Assembly: GCF_037120725.1 (NCBI RefSeq) | Contig: NZ_JBBAXC010000026.1 | Span: forward strand, 1 to 36,923 | Origin: Bacillus spongiae | GTDB taxonomy: Bacteria; Bacillota; Bacilli; Bacillales; Bacillaceae_K | DNA length: 36,923 nucleotides | Direction of reading: 5' to 3' | Shown: positions 27,799 to 35,773 of the stretch, one piece after another | Layout: each line of letters opens with the position of its first letter | Position numbering within the stretch: the stretch's first letter is position 1 | Program-made: the position numbers and the translations under genes | Notes under the pieces: model-generated | Databases searched by the model: none | What the model saw: the letters and a program-made list of their open reading frames with translations, nothing else | What the model was told of the DNA's origin: nothing

Positions 27799-27837
27799 AA
27801 CTAATTCTCTCCCTTAATATTAATTTTATCTATAATA

Positions 27838-27864
27838 AAAAGCTCCCCGATGTGGAGAGCTTGA
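27838..27864 (-). terminator. Hairpin between holin and endolysin
   Basis: On the minus strand AGCTCTCC-ACATC-GGGGAGCT (G-U pairs) is followed by TTTTTATTATAG. It would partly stop read-through, implying a second promoter or delayed lysin expression. TATTATAGATAAAAT just downstream is a weak promoter candidate. Confidence 0.55.
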
Positions 27865-27869
27865 ATTTT

Positions 27870-28064
27870 TTATTCTTTTTTATCTTGTAAGCCTGTTCCC
27901 AATGAAGGGTTATTAATAACTCCAATCAAAACTAAAATATATAAGACTTGATCTACATACTTTTCGTACTTATCAAGCGATTCAACCAAACTTAAATCTA
28001 GTAAAGCTAGTCCAATTAATGAAGCAACTGCAGTCCACAAAATATAATTTTTAAATCGTTCCAT
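27870..28064 (-). CDS. Holin (phage phi-LC3/BhlA-like two-span type)
   Basis: From ATG behind GGAGGGGTTTTTA the product has 64 residues. It has two hydrophobic spans (NYILWTAVASLIGLALLDL and VDQVLYILVLIGVI) and the charged, turn-rich end NNPSLGTGLQDKKE. The NP..GxGLxD pattern is characteristic of small Firmicutes holins. It overlaps the XhlA-like gene and precedes the endolysin. It should permeabilise the membrane at the programmed time. Confidence 0.88.
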   Translation of the reverse strand: MERFKNYILWTAVASLIGLALLDLSLVESLDKYEKYVDQVLYILVLIGVINNPSLGTGLQDKKE

Positions 28065-28260
28065 TAAAAACCCCTCCATTTATTAAGATTCCTAAAACAC
28101 CCGTGACAATGGCAGCAACAATAATTTTCAAAATCCAATTTGTATTAGTTTTTATGGAATTTAAATCCTCTTTAATGTCTTTAATATTAGATTCCGCAAC
28201 TGCGAGGCGTGTTTTCACATCTCCCATGTCTCCCTCTAGCTTTTCAATTCGTTGTTCCAA
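28051..28260 (-). CDS. XhlA-like haemolysin / holin partner
   Basis: The 69-residue product starts with a coiled coil (MEQRIEKLEGDMGDVKTRLA, ESNIKDIKEDLNSI). A single hydrophobic span follows (WILKIIVAAIVTGVLGILIN). In Bacillus phage PBSX, XhlA works with the holin XhlB in lysis; the same order is seen here. It is linked to both neighbours by overlapping or closely spaced ends. Confidence 0.88.
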   Translation of the reverse strand: MEQRIEKLEGDMGDVKTRLAVAESNIKDIKEDLNSIKTNTNWILKIIVAAIVTGVLGILINGGVFNGTI

Positions 28261-28264
28261 GTCG

Positions 28265-29383
28265 TTACCTCCTTAATTCGTTGTCAAATTGAGAAAATCC
28301 ATCCTTAATCTTACTAATTAACGTTGGACGATTTTTCCCGAAAGTTAGTTCTAATTTATATCCATTGTGTTCAAAAATTTCTTTAGCTTCTGTCACCCTT
28401 TCATGAGACATAACACCCCAATCTCTATTCATAATGGTGACTATATCACCTAAGAAAAAATCCTTCTCATATTGAAAAGGACTTGAATGTGTGAGAATTT
28501 CAGCTTCTAGAAATAACTCATTTCTTAACTGTTCAAGAGTGCGTTCTCCTCGTTCCTGGAGTGTTTCCCCATTGTCTCCCACACCGTTTTTTTCAATGTC
28601 CCTAGCATCTATGAATGTCTCAATTCTCTCAAAGTCTTCTGTATTACCAATCTCAGCAACTTCTCTTTCTACTCCTTCGCCTTGACCTGCTACAAAAGCC
28701 ACATTTTTCATGTTTAAATCAGAATCAGAGAATCCCATTGTTTGAACGTTTTCAAACTCGGGCGAAAAATAAACAGGTGAGTTTCCAAATTGATTTTTAT
28801 AACTTAAATCTTTACCATCTAGGGCATCAAACTCCCACCAACCTTCTTTTAAATTTAAAGAGACATCCCATCCGACCCCACTCGTTAATGAAATGTCTCT
28901 CAATTCTTCCGAAAGTATTTTAAATCTCGATTGCCAATTAATAGAGTTCCCACGCTGCAAGTCATCTTCCATTCGTAGCATGACAAATTTACGTTTTCTA
29001 TCTGTAGGGTTAACCGCATTCCTTTCCACATAATGCTTTAAAACTGTTTCGGCTGCTCCTGATTTATTATCATAAGCTGTATTAGATGGTGGCAATGTTA
29101 GACGTTGACCGAAAATACCTTTTAGATCATACCCTTTATATACATAGTTTTCAGTAGCCCGTCCATTTTCGTCTAAAGCAACTTCTATATGCTTTATAAT
29201 CCCCACTTTATTTGGAGACAACATTACTAATCTATTTTTCTGTAACTCTTCCACACTTTGAGAATGTCTATTAATATGCAGCTCAAAAGAACCTACATCA
29301 TGCCATTTTTTCGTAAGTTGAAAGGAGATATAATCATCAATTTCAGCTATCCATTCCATTTGGGGAGTCAATATTTTAAGCAT
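28265..29383 (-). CDS. Siphovirus Gp37-like tail protein
   Basis: The 372-residue product matches the ReqiPepy6 Gp37-like family pattern: N-terminal KILTPQMEWIAEIDDYISFQ, the signature GSFELHIN, then YVYKGYDLKGIFGQRLTLPP, and late DFFLGDIVTIMNRDWG. Such proteins form part of the tail tip next to Dit. Short neighbours and the order tape measure, Dit, receptor-binding candidate, this gene, lysis genes agree. It overlaps the upstream small gene by 8 bases. Confidence 0.82.
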   Translation of the reverse strand: MLKILTPQMEWIAEIDDYISFQLTKKWHDVGSFELHINRHSQSVEELQKNRLVMLSPNKVGIIKHIEVALDENGRATENYVYKGYDLKGIFGQRLTLPPSNTAYDNKSGAAETVLKHYVERNAVNPTDRKRKFVMLRMEDDLQRGNSINWQSRFKILSEELRDISLTSGVGWDVSLNLKEGWWEFDALDGKDLSYKNQFGNSPVYFSPEFENVQTMGFSDSDLNMKNVAFVAGQGEGVEREVAEIGNTEDFERIETFIDARDIEKNGVGDNGETLQERGERTLEQLRNELFLEAEILTHSSPFQYEKDFFLGDIVTIMNRDWGVMSHERVTEAKEIFEHNGYKLELTFGKNRPTLISKIKDGFSQFDNELRR

Positions 29384-29624
29384 TTTTTAACTCCATTATG
29401 AATGCTTCTAATGCTTCCAATCGTTCCTCAATCGTTGGTGGTTCCGGTTCAGGTGGTACTTTCAGCATTTCCTCATATTCTCTAATAATCTCTTCCGTGC
29501 TAGGCTGTGGATTTTCAAGAAACCATGCTGAAATAAATTGTTCCCCATCTACTTGTGATACTTGCCAATCTTTAGGGGTATCAGTTCCCGGAAACATATA
29601 CATTAGTACATGCGCTATATTCAT
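29376..29624 (-). CDS. Small tail-associated protein (XkdW-like)
   Basis: The 82-residue product has MNIAHVLMYMFPGTDTPKDW, the QVDGEQFISAWFLENPQPST segment and a Pro/Glu-rich linker (VPPEPEPPTIEERLEALEAF). The plan (Y/FPG..P.DW, then PQPS.EE) resembles XkdW of the PBSX group. The function of XkdW is unclear, possibly a tail fibre assembly or baseplate component. It lies between the receptor-binding candidate and the Gp37-like protein. Confidence 0.65.
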   Translation of the reverse strand: MNIAHVLMYMFPGTDTPKDWQVSQVDGEQFISAWFLENPQPSTEEIIREYEEMLKVPPEPEPPTIEERLEALEAFIMELKNA

Positions 29625-29637
29625 TTAATCACCTTCT

Positions 29638-30609
29638 TTAACTCAATTTTGTTGTCATAACACGGTAATCTAATATTTCCGTATCGTTCGGAGAATCGAA
29701 AACATAAACACCGAAATCTATTACATCTCCTGCCTCCAGAAAATAAAATCCCGGCCCTTGAAAGATATTATCTCTCGTATGCGTGGGAATCCTTGCAAAC
29801 AAAGAAGTAATAGCTTCCCCGTTCCGGTTTACATACATTTGCACATCTGGTGTTTTTGATGTAAAATCACCAGCTCCAGAGGACCAATTGGGGAATCTTA
29901 CATACCCAAAAAATAAATATACGCCTGAAGTTTTAGGTACAAAAGTATTCCCCACTATTTCGTTTTGGCGGTCAAAAATTAACGATGATTCCAGTGGTAA
30001 TTGTACATTTGTTCTGTCAGGAACAGGAATGTCAACTTCATTATTTATAACTTCAAAGTAAGATTGATTGGGTAAATTGACTAGTCCGTTTTCATCGACT
30101 TGAACACCTCTGAGAAGATTATGCAAAGGCGAATAGCCACAAACTAAAGGATTATGTTTTTCATTCTTTATCTGAGAATTTTCAACGAAAGATTTACCTG
30201 CAATTACTCTAATCTGTGCTACTGACATCTGATAAATATAATCATCCCTTGTTAATTCCGGTGGTTCTGGAACTGCTGACGCTGTCCCTTTTAATACTTT
30301 TGCTTGTATCTTTTTTTCGTTAGGCTCTCTATTAAGCTCAATCACAACTCTATCAATTCTATCCCTTGTAGGGTCAGCCGCATCTAATTCCAAATCTAAG
30401 TTACTATCATTTTCGTAAAGGTAACCCTTTATAAACATGGCCCCTTTACTTAAAGTGATAGTCATATTTTGTTTTTCATTAATTTCAAGTGGTGTATACC
30501 CTTCCTCCTGTGCTACACCTGTCCCGTTACCTCCTAATAAAAAACTATGAAATAAAGCTAATTGTGCACCTGTAACCGTGCGAGAATCAAAAAACATGAA
30601 GTTTTCCAT
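29638..30609 (-). CDS. Tail tip / receptor-binding protein candidate with C1q-like end
   Basis: The 323-residue product begins MENFMFFDSRTVTGAQLALF. It has a central beta region with RDRIDRVVIELNREPNE, as in many phage minor tail and fibre proteins. The C-terminal 130 residues resemble a C1q/TNF-like jelly roll: GNTFVPKTSGVYLFFGYVRF, DVQMYVNRNGE, GFYFLEAGDVIDFGVYVF. C1q-like domains are common receptor-binding modules. Placement directly after Dit supports a role in adsorption. Confidence 0.7.
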   Translation of the reverse strand: MENFMFFDSRTVTGAQLALFHSFLLGGNGTGVAQEEGYTPLEINEKQNMTITLSKGAMFIKGYLYENDSNLDLELDAADPTRDRIDRVVIELNREPNEKKIQAKVLKGTASAVPEPPELTRDDYIYQMSVAQIRVIAGKSFVENSQIKNEKHNPLVCGYSPLHNLLRGVQVDENGLVNLPNQSYFEVINNEVDIPVPDRTNVQLPLESSLIFDRQNEIVGNTFVPKTSGVYLFFGYVRFPNWSSGAGDFTSKTPDVQMYVNRNGEAITSLFARIPTHTRDNIFQGPGFYFLEAGDVIDFGVYVFDSPNDTEILDYRVMTTKLS

Positions 30610-30613
30610 TAAA

Positions 30614-31483
30614 TCACATCCCTACGTATCTATTGCGATATTTAATATTTACTACAGCATCCTCGGTCCCTACATCTGCATAATATGAGAGGTAATTTTC
30701 GCCTGGAACCAATTCAAATAAGCTCGATTCGAATATATCGAGCCAATGAAAAGCATTTTCGATTGTTCCATCTGCTTTCTGTATTTCAACTTTCTTATCT
30801 TTCCCCTTATCTGTATTAATATAGAGTATGTCCCCTTTTTCTAGCTCTCTATTAACTTTGATTAGTTTACCGGTAGTTTTATTTTCTATCACTGGATTAA
30901 TCGAAGGTCCATGAAGCTCTATTTCTAACGGTGTATCAACGTCACCATCATTAAATATTACTGCTGATTCTCCTTCTACGCCCAAAACAGCCGGTAACGT
31001 AAAGGGTAGCGTAAGACTTTCTCTATAAGCTGCAAGGCTTGCTTTTGTGTCCGTTTCGTCAGTCCAATAAGGGTTAGAACAACGAAAAGAAAATATTGTA
31101 GTTTGAAAGTTTGTTCCTTTATTATCTTTACCAGATGGAAAAGAGAGCATTTGTTCAATCTTTGCGCTTATTTCTTTGACATCCCCATTATTTTCATAAA
31201 GTAACCGCCCTTCCCCTAATTTCGGGTTAAGTACGGATATTAGCTTTCTTCTATAATCCTTTAATTCTGCGCTACTATTTGCAAGTAACATAACGGTTAA
31301 ACTGATAATCCTAGGCTCTATTAAAGTATCTAATGGTATTTCTCCATCCTGAAAAGGTACTCTCTGAGATTGATTCGTTACGTCCGTAGCTTCCACACCG
31401 TCTATGGATTGAAGGAGAAAAGGCTCTTTTTCTTCAAAAATGATAGTATCACCCTTAGAGTTTATAAATGTTAGTTTTTCCAT
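30614..31483 (-). CDS. Distal tail protein (Dit)
   Basis: The start MEKLTFINSKGD overlaps the tape measure stop (TGATG). A GTG six codons upstream is possible but lacks a clear site. The 289-residue product has the Sipho_tail/Dit pattern: GDTIIFEEKEPFLLQSIDGV, then QRVPFQDGEIPLDTLIEPRI and a C-terminal carbohydrate-binding-like part. Dit forms the hexameric hub linking tube and tip in siphophages. Confidence 0.88.
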   Translation of the reverse strand: MEKLTFINSKGDTIIFEEKEPFLLQSIDGVEATDVTNQSQRVPFQDGEIPLDTLIEPRIISLTVMLLANSSAELKDYRRKLISVLNPKLGEGRLLYENNGDVKEISAKIEQMLSFPSGKDNKGTNFQTTIFSFRCSNPYWTDETDTKASLAAYRESLTLPFTLPAVLGVEGESAVIFNDGDVDTPLEIELHGPSINPVIENKTTGKLIKVNRELEKGDILYINTDKGKDKKVEIQKADGTIENAFHWLDIFESSLFELVPGENYLSYYADVGTEDAVVNIKYRNRYVGM

Positions 31484-33174
31484 CACGACCCAAATCCCCA
31501 CTTCAGCGCCATTCCTCGCATTGACTGCTCTTGTTTTCGATTCATTTCACTTGGGCTTAATGGTACGTTTGGAAAATTATTCGTTATATTAAATTCCATA
31601 GGGTTGGTTTTTGCATTTCCATTATTGCTTGCACCCTGTGGAGTTTCCTGTGGTTTCATTACACTTACAACATTATTCATAACCAGTTCAGCATTGGGAA
31701 TCATGGCTTCTGCACCCTCTAAAAATCCGTCAATCATGTTGCGCCCCCATTTGACAATATTACGCCCTTCCCCTTTTTTGGAAGGTGAGTTAAATCCGAT
31801 GAAATCGCCTATCTTGCTTGCAACTGTGGCAGCAGCAGAACTAACTGAGTCAATTTTTGCAAAGATTCCATCCACAAACCCAGAAATCATATTTTTCCCC
31901 CATTTTTTAGCATCATCTTTTAAATCGCTAAACCAATCTGAAATATCGTCCCACAGGTCATCAAAAGCGCCTGACAGTATGCCCCAAGCTCCTGATAGTA
32001 TATCGCCTATCGCTCCCCAAAGACCGTCCCAAATCTTTTCTATTCCTTCGCCCATTCGTTCCCAATCGCCTGTAAAAAGGCCAATGAAAAAATCTAATAG
32101 CCCTTCAATTATCAAAAATGCATCATCGATTATTTTGACGACTGTATCAAAGGTTGTCTTTATATAGTTCATAATGTTGTCGCCAAAAATATTCCAATAC
32201 TTCATGATAAAATCAAGCGCTGCTTCAATGAGTTCTGTAATCAAGGCAAATGTATTTTCAAATTGAGCTTGTATTTCAGGAAGATGCTCGACCACCCAAT
32301 CTTTCATATCTTGAAAAATAGGGAGTAAATAGGTGTTGAAATTATCTACTAAAATAGTGACGACTTCGGAAATTTTATCAAAGACTTGTTTAGTTACTTC
32401 CTTTATTTGAGGCATATGCTCTTGTATCCACTCAAATAGCGATGTAAACATTGGCAACAATTCAACGCCTAGTTTTAATAAAAGATTGTTAAAAGTGTCT
32501 TTGACATTGTCCCAACCAGCTTTAAACTCTTCTGCCTTTTGTAAATCATCCTCACTTATAACATTGGCGTTATCTTTCATATTTTGTAGTTCTTCGGTTG
32601 TCATATTTAAGACGGGAACAAGCTCTTCCCCCGTTGTGGAAAGTAAGGCTGATGCTATTGCGTTTCGCTCTGTGACATCTTCCATACCTTGTAATGCTGT
32701 TATGGTTTCGTTGAATATTTCCTCTTGGCTTTTTAGCTTACCTGTAGAATCAGTAACTTGAACGCCCAACTTGCCAAATAGTTCAGCGCCTTCACCTGCT
32801 CCGTTCGCTGCGTCCATTGCTTTTTCGCCCAACGCTGCTAAATCGCCAGATGCTTGTTCCATCGAATATCCGTTGTTCTTCATCACCGTGTCCCACTTCT
32901 GAAACTCATCTGTGGTCATGCCTGTGACCTGAGAAAACTTATTGATTTCGGCAGTTGTTTCTAATGTTTTACTTAAAAGTCCAGTAACCGCAACAACACC
33001 AGCACCAATACCCGCAGCCATTGCGCCACCAGCTACTTTCATCGCTTTCCCTAGCTTCTTCCCTTTACCGCCTGTTCTCCCCATTCCTTCATCTGCATTT
33101 CGTAACCCACGGGAAAAACTTTCATCATTTAACTCTAAAGAATAGGAGTATGTCGCCATATCAATAGTGGCCAT
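31483..33174 (-). CDS. Tape measure protein
   Basis: At 563 residues it is short, implying a short tail (roughly 80 nm at 0.15 nm per residue). The N-terminus has a Gly/Lys-rich segment (KGKKLGKAMKVAGGAMAAGI). Phage TMP motifs follow (AEINKFSQVTGMTTDEFQKW, LLSTTGEELVPVL, then helical repeats with LFEWIQEHMPQIKE and WVVEHLPEIQA). The C-terminal region has the typical GFNSPSKKGEGRNIVKWGRN patch. It sets tail length and is probably ejected ahead of the DNA. Confidence 0.93.
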   Translation of the reverse strand: MATIDMATYSYSLELNDESFSRGLRNADEGMGRTGGKGKKLGKAMKVAGGAMAAGIGAGVVAVTGLLSKTLETTAEINKFSQVTGMTTDEFQKWDTVMKNNGYSMEQASGDLAALGEKAMDAANGAGEGAELFGKLGVQVTDSTGKLKSQEEIFNETITALQGMEDVTERNAIASALLSTTGEELVPVLNMTTEELQNMKDNANVISEDDLQKAEEFKAGWDNVKDTFNNLLLKLGVELLPMFTSLFEWIQEHMPQIKEVTKQVFDKISEVVTILVDNFNTYLLPIFQDMKDWVVEHLPEIQAQFENTFALITELIEAALDFIMKYWNIFGDNIMNYIKTTFDTVVKIIDDAFLIIEGLLDFFIGLFTGDWERMGEGIEKIWDGLWGAIGDILSGAWGILSGAFDDLWDDISDWFSDLKDDAKKWGKNMISGFVDGIFAKIDSVSSAAATVASKIGDFIGFNSPSKKGEGRNIVKWGRNMIDGFLEGAEAMIPNAELVMNNVVSVMKPQETPQGASNNGNAKTNPMEFNITNNFPNVPLSPSEMNRKQEQSMRGMALKWGFGS

Positions 33175-33464
33175 CAGCTCCCACCTCCCACATATCCGTT
33201 TTGACTTCGTAGTCTATCTAAATCCGGTGTTTTTTGTTCTAAAAGGTCAGCTTTTTTATACATTTCTTGCCCTTGTTGTGTTTTTAAAGCATCCCTAGTC
33301 TGAAATTGTATAGATAGCGATAGATAAACCGCATAAGGTAGCTTCATAACTTCGAAGTAACTCATTCCACTTGAGATCATCATGTAAGAAATACCCGTCA
33401 TAATATCTTCTTTATCTCGTTTTTTCGTTGAAAAACCCTCCATTTCCTGAGCTAAGAGCTTCAA
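33174..33464 (-). CDS. Tail assembly chaperone, second frame (frameshift product)
   Basis: This frame continues the previous chaperone after a -1 shift and lacks its own good start; the first codon is a TTG overlapping the upstream stop. The product part (about 96 codons) is helical (DREEIMTGISYMMISSGMSY-like arrangement). Like lambda gpGT, the fused protein would recruit the tape measure to the tail tube subunits. The slip site lies 18 bases before the end of the first frame. Confidence 0.8.
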   Translation of the reverse strand: MKLLAQEMEGFSTKKRDKEDIMTGISYMMISSGMSYFEVMKLPYAVYLSLSIQFQTRDALKTQQGQEMYKKADLLEQKTPDLDRLRSQNGYVGGGS

Positions 33465-33799
33465 GAATGAAGGGTATCGGAGTTTGGGTTTTGTTCAATT
33501 TTTGTGATATGTTTCATCGTTTCAGTGATGATAATAGAACATGTTTTAATACTAAATTTTGATATTTCTTTTTTCGTAATTTCTTGCTTTTTATCAAGGC
33601 TTAGTATTTCAAACGCTATATTTTGTAGCATTTTCGTTGCTTCCTCAATGTCTGTTGTATTATGCGACTGATCAAAAAGATGTTTTATTTTAAATACAAG
33701 TCCCGCCTCAATATCGTAAGGAATTTCATAATCCTTTTCATACAGATTTTTAAAGTTTAAAGGTTCCCCTTGAATTACACTAAAATCAACTACAGCCAT
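33461..33799 (-). CDS. Tail assembly chaperone, first frame
   Basis: The 112-residue product (MAVVDFSVIQGEPLNFKNLY onward) is acidic and helical, in the position of lambda gpG/gpGT. Near the end the codons AAC CCA AAC contain the heptamer C CCA AAC, a canonical X XXY YYZ slippery site in the right register. The -1 product reads through without a stop into the next frame, giving a fusion of about 208 residues. The start overlaps the tube gene stop (TAATG). Confidence 0.85.
   Translation of the reverse strand: MAVVDFSVIQGEPLNFKNLYEKDYEIPYDIEAGLVFKIKHLFDQSHNTTDIEEATKMLQNIAFEILSLDKKQEITKKEISKFSIKTCSIIITETMKHITKIEQNPNSDTLHS
33482..33488 (-). other. -1 frameshift site C CCA AAC
   Basis: On the minus strand CCCAAAC fits X XXY YYZ in the chaperone frame. 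After the shift the next codons (CTC CGA TAC CCT TCA TTC TTG) are open and join the downstream frame. A downstream structure was not evaluated. Confidence 0.75.
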
Positions 33800-34365
33800 T
33801 AAATTGCCTCCTCAAATGTCTCAACGATTTCTATATAATTTTGCTCATCGTCCGTATTGGCTATAAACGCATAATCTATTGTTGTCGGCTTTTCCTTTTC
33901 AAAATTAAAATTTGTTTTTCCTTCAAATTGAGCTTTGTACATGTTCACAGTGATGGTTCCACCGTCGCCTTTTTGATGAACAAAACGAATATATAATTCA
34001 GGCTTTTGATCGTTCTTGCCAATCACAGCCTTACTACTTTTTAAGACTTCTCCTTCTTTGTCCTCCGTGAAATTTGCCCCCATAAGATACTTTGAAATAT
34101 TTTTAAGTACCCATGTCATGATGCCTGTACTAAATCGGATTTCCTTATCTACGGTTATTTTTCCTATAGTCCCTCGATTAGAGGACGTGATTTTTATATC
34201 TTCGTCTTCAATATCTAAATTCGCCCCTGCTTCAATCGCTCCAGCATTTATAAGGGCGTTCTCTTCTTCCGTTGTAAGATTTGATAAATCGGCAATATCC
34301 TTGGAATAACCAAAATAAAGCTCCCCACTTCCTAGAGCAATTGGATCTGACTTTTGATAATGCAT
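33799..34365 (-). CDS. Major tail tube protein
   Basis: The 188-residue product starts MHYQKSDPIALGSGELYFGY behind ATAGGAGGCATAGAAT. It has beta-rich elements (GTIGKITVDKEIRFSTGIMT, YIRFVHQKGDGGTITVNMYK, ending EIVETFEEAI). The size and position after the tail terminator and before the frameshifted chaperones are those of siphophage tube proteins. It polymerises in rings around the tape measure. Confidence 0.85.
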   Translation of the reverse strand: MHYQKSDPIALGSGELYFGYSKDIADLSNLTTEEENALINAGAIEAGANLDIEDEDIKITSSNRGTIGKITVDKEIRFSTGIMTWVLKNISKYLMGANFTEDKEGEVLKSSKAVIGKNDQKPELYIRFVHQKGDGGTITVNMYKAQFEGKTNFNFEKEKPTTIDYAFIANTDDEQNYIEIVETFEEAI

Positions 34366-34377
34366 ATTCTATGCCTC

Positions 34378-34740
34378 CTATTTTTTAACCAAAAAATAAA
34401 GCACAGATTCAAATTCTTCTGTACTTGGATTTCTTGCCATTCCCCCACCGTTTACTAATGCACAGTAACGGATATTAGGAATGTCTATTTTTCTGTATTG
34501 ATCTAATAATTTCACTGTTTTTTCATGTATTTTTTTAAGTGTTACTAAGTTCTTGCTAATCAAACGAAAGGTAAATTGATAGTCCTTAATGAGTCCCCCG
34601 TTTAACTCTTTATAACGATAAACTATAAAAGTATCATGTTCTTTCTCTTTGGGCTTTTCAATCCAATATATAGCCGGCTCGTTATTTAATAAACTCATTA
34701 ACTCGTTATCTGCTTTTAAATATTTGCTTAGTTCATTCAT
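34378..34740 (-). CDS. Tail terminator / tail completion protein
   Basis: The 120-residue product reads MNELSKYLKADNELMSLLNN ... TFIVYRYKELNGGLIKDYQF ... RLISKNLVTLKK. It lies between the gp10-like connector and the tube. This is the slot of tail terminator proteins, which cap the tube and join it to the head. Assigned by size, position and beta-rich pattern. Confidence 0.72.
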   Translation of the reverse strand: MNELSKYLKADNELMSLLNNEPAIYWIEKPKEKEHDTFIVYRYKELNGGLIKDYQFTFRLISKNLVTLKKIHEKTVKLLDQYRKIDIPNIRYCALVNGGGMARNPSTEEFESVLYFLVKK

Positions 34741-34741
34741 T

Positions 34742-35050
34742 TTATAAACCCCTAAAAAGGTTTTTTACAGCTTGTAAGTTTTGATCAACCGCAGGCTCCA
34801 AATGCGGTTGTTTTTGTTCGGCCCAATATGCATAATCCACAGGACTAAAAACTGTTCCAATGGTTTTATTCCCTTCTTGTCGGACATCGTCATCAATTCT
34901 TCTTTTTAGTTCGGTAGTATCTACGGGTGCTAACAACTTTGCATCTGCTGTAATCATAGCGCATCCCGTTTTCATTAACTCTTTTTGGCGTTCACGCCGT
35001 TCTCTTATTACTTCGGCAGCCGTTCTGTGGACCGTTCTTCTAAGCCCCAT
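34742..35050 (-). CDS. HK97 gp10-like head-tail protein
   Basis: The start MGLRRTVHRTAAE follows AGGAG; a longer frame starting 12 codons upstream overlaps the previous gene more and lacks a site. The 102-residue product has ERRERQKELMKTGCAMITAD and LAPVDTTELKRRIDDDV, then GTVFSPVDYAYWAEQKQPHL. These elements (APVDTG.L...I.. and VG....YA...E.) are the HK97 gp10 family signature. It is a component of the head-tail joining complex. Confidence 0.85.
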   Translation of the reverse strand: MGLRRTVHRTAAEVIRERRERQKELMKTGCAMITADAKLLAPVDTTELKRRIDDDVRQEGNKTIGTVFSPVDYAYWAEQKQPHLEPAVDQNLQAVKNLFRGL

Positions 35051-35345
35051 CAAGCAACAACTCCTGGTATTCTTCATCCCACGCAATGAGCTTTTTAATC
35101 ACATATTGCTTTCCATCTAAGAGGACTTTTTCACCTTCCGTAAATACGCTGTCATAGTCCATATAAGCCCTATACTGGACGTTAGAATCATAACCATACT
35201 CTTTATACGCAAGCTCTCTTGTGTATGGTTGGACGTCCGCCAAGACGGTTTTAGAGGGTGTTAATTCTCCCTCTATCCATATATCATCTTCATTCATATA
35301 ACCCTCTGACATTACTAATAAAGTTAATTCGTGATTATTAAACAT
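35040..35345 (-). CDS. Head closure / head-tail stopper protein
   Basis: The start ATG (MFNNHELTLL) follows GAGGCG; a TTG two codons upstream is in the same frame. The 101-residue product contains a beta-rich core (SKTVLADVQPYTRELAYKEY, EKVLLDGKQYVIKKLIAWDE). This resembles SPP1 gp16-like stopper proteins. It follows the connector gene and overlaps both neighbours. Confidence 0.75.
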   Translation of the reverse strand: MFNNHELTLLVMSEGYMNEDDIWIEGELTPSKTVLADVQPYTRELAYKEYGYDSNVQYRAYMDYDSVFTEGEKVLLDGKQYVIKKLIAWDEEYQELLLDGA

Positions 35346-35640
35346 TTTCAACGCCTCGAATACGCCTAAAATTATTTAACTGCCGTTTTATATCATCACT
35401 TAGAACGTTTGTATAAGTAATACTTCTACTTCCTTGCGTTTTGGATGCTATTCCGTTTGCTTTTCTTTTTTCGTACAATGTGGCTGCAATCCACAGCTTA
35501 GTAGATGTTGGAATTTCCTCTAAATCTTCATCATCACAATAGCAATAAGATTTTATAACATCGTTTGTCATATCGAGGAGAAGGGAAAGAAGGTCATCCT
35601 TGCCCTCTACCCCTAAATATAATTTGAGTTCTGATATCAT
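35338..35640 (-). CDS. Head-tail connector (gp6/gp15-like adaptor)
   Basis: The 100-residue product is helical: MISELKLYLGVEGKDDLLSL, DDVIKSYCYC-like segment, STKLWIAATLYEKRKANGIA. It fits the short adaptor proteins (HK97 gp6, SPP1 gp15 class) that dock on the portal. It follows a 39-residue protein and precedes the stopper. Confidence 0.82.
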   Translation of the reverse strand: MISELKLYLGVEGKDDLLSLLLDMTNDVIKSYCYCDDEDLEEIPTSTKLWIAATLYEKRKANGIASKTQGSRSITYTNVLSDDIKRQLNNFRRIRGVENV

Positions 35641-35642
35641 AT

Positions 35643-35762
35643 TTATTGACCCTTTGGAGTTGCTTTTACTTCTTCATAATCAGGATTTTTTTGTAGTCGT
35701 TTTTGATGTTCTTTATCTACAATTTCCCACACTTTTTTAGTCTTTTTGTTTTTAAATTTCAC
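35643..35762 (-). CDS. Small phage head protein, 39 residues
   Basis: The GTG frame follows AGGGGGAATAATA: MKFKNKKTKKVWEIVDKEHQ, then RLQKNPDYEEVKATPKGQ. The beginning (MKFKNKKTGKV-like) and end (NPDYEEV) match a common short protein encoded between capsid and connector genes in siphophages of Firmicutes. Its role in the head is unknown. Confidence 0.78.
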   Translation of the reverse strand: MKFKNKKTKKVWEIVDKEHQKRLQKNPDYEEVKATPKGQ

Positions 35763-35773
35763 TATTATTCCCC

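Noticed and set aside
31604-32167. 187-codon plus-strand open frame opposite the tape measure gene
   Set aside because: It lies wholly opposite a well-supported gene, has no ribosome binding site and a shadow-type composition rich in Ser and Pro.
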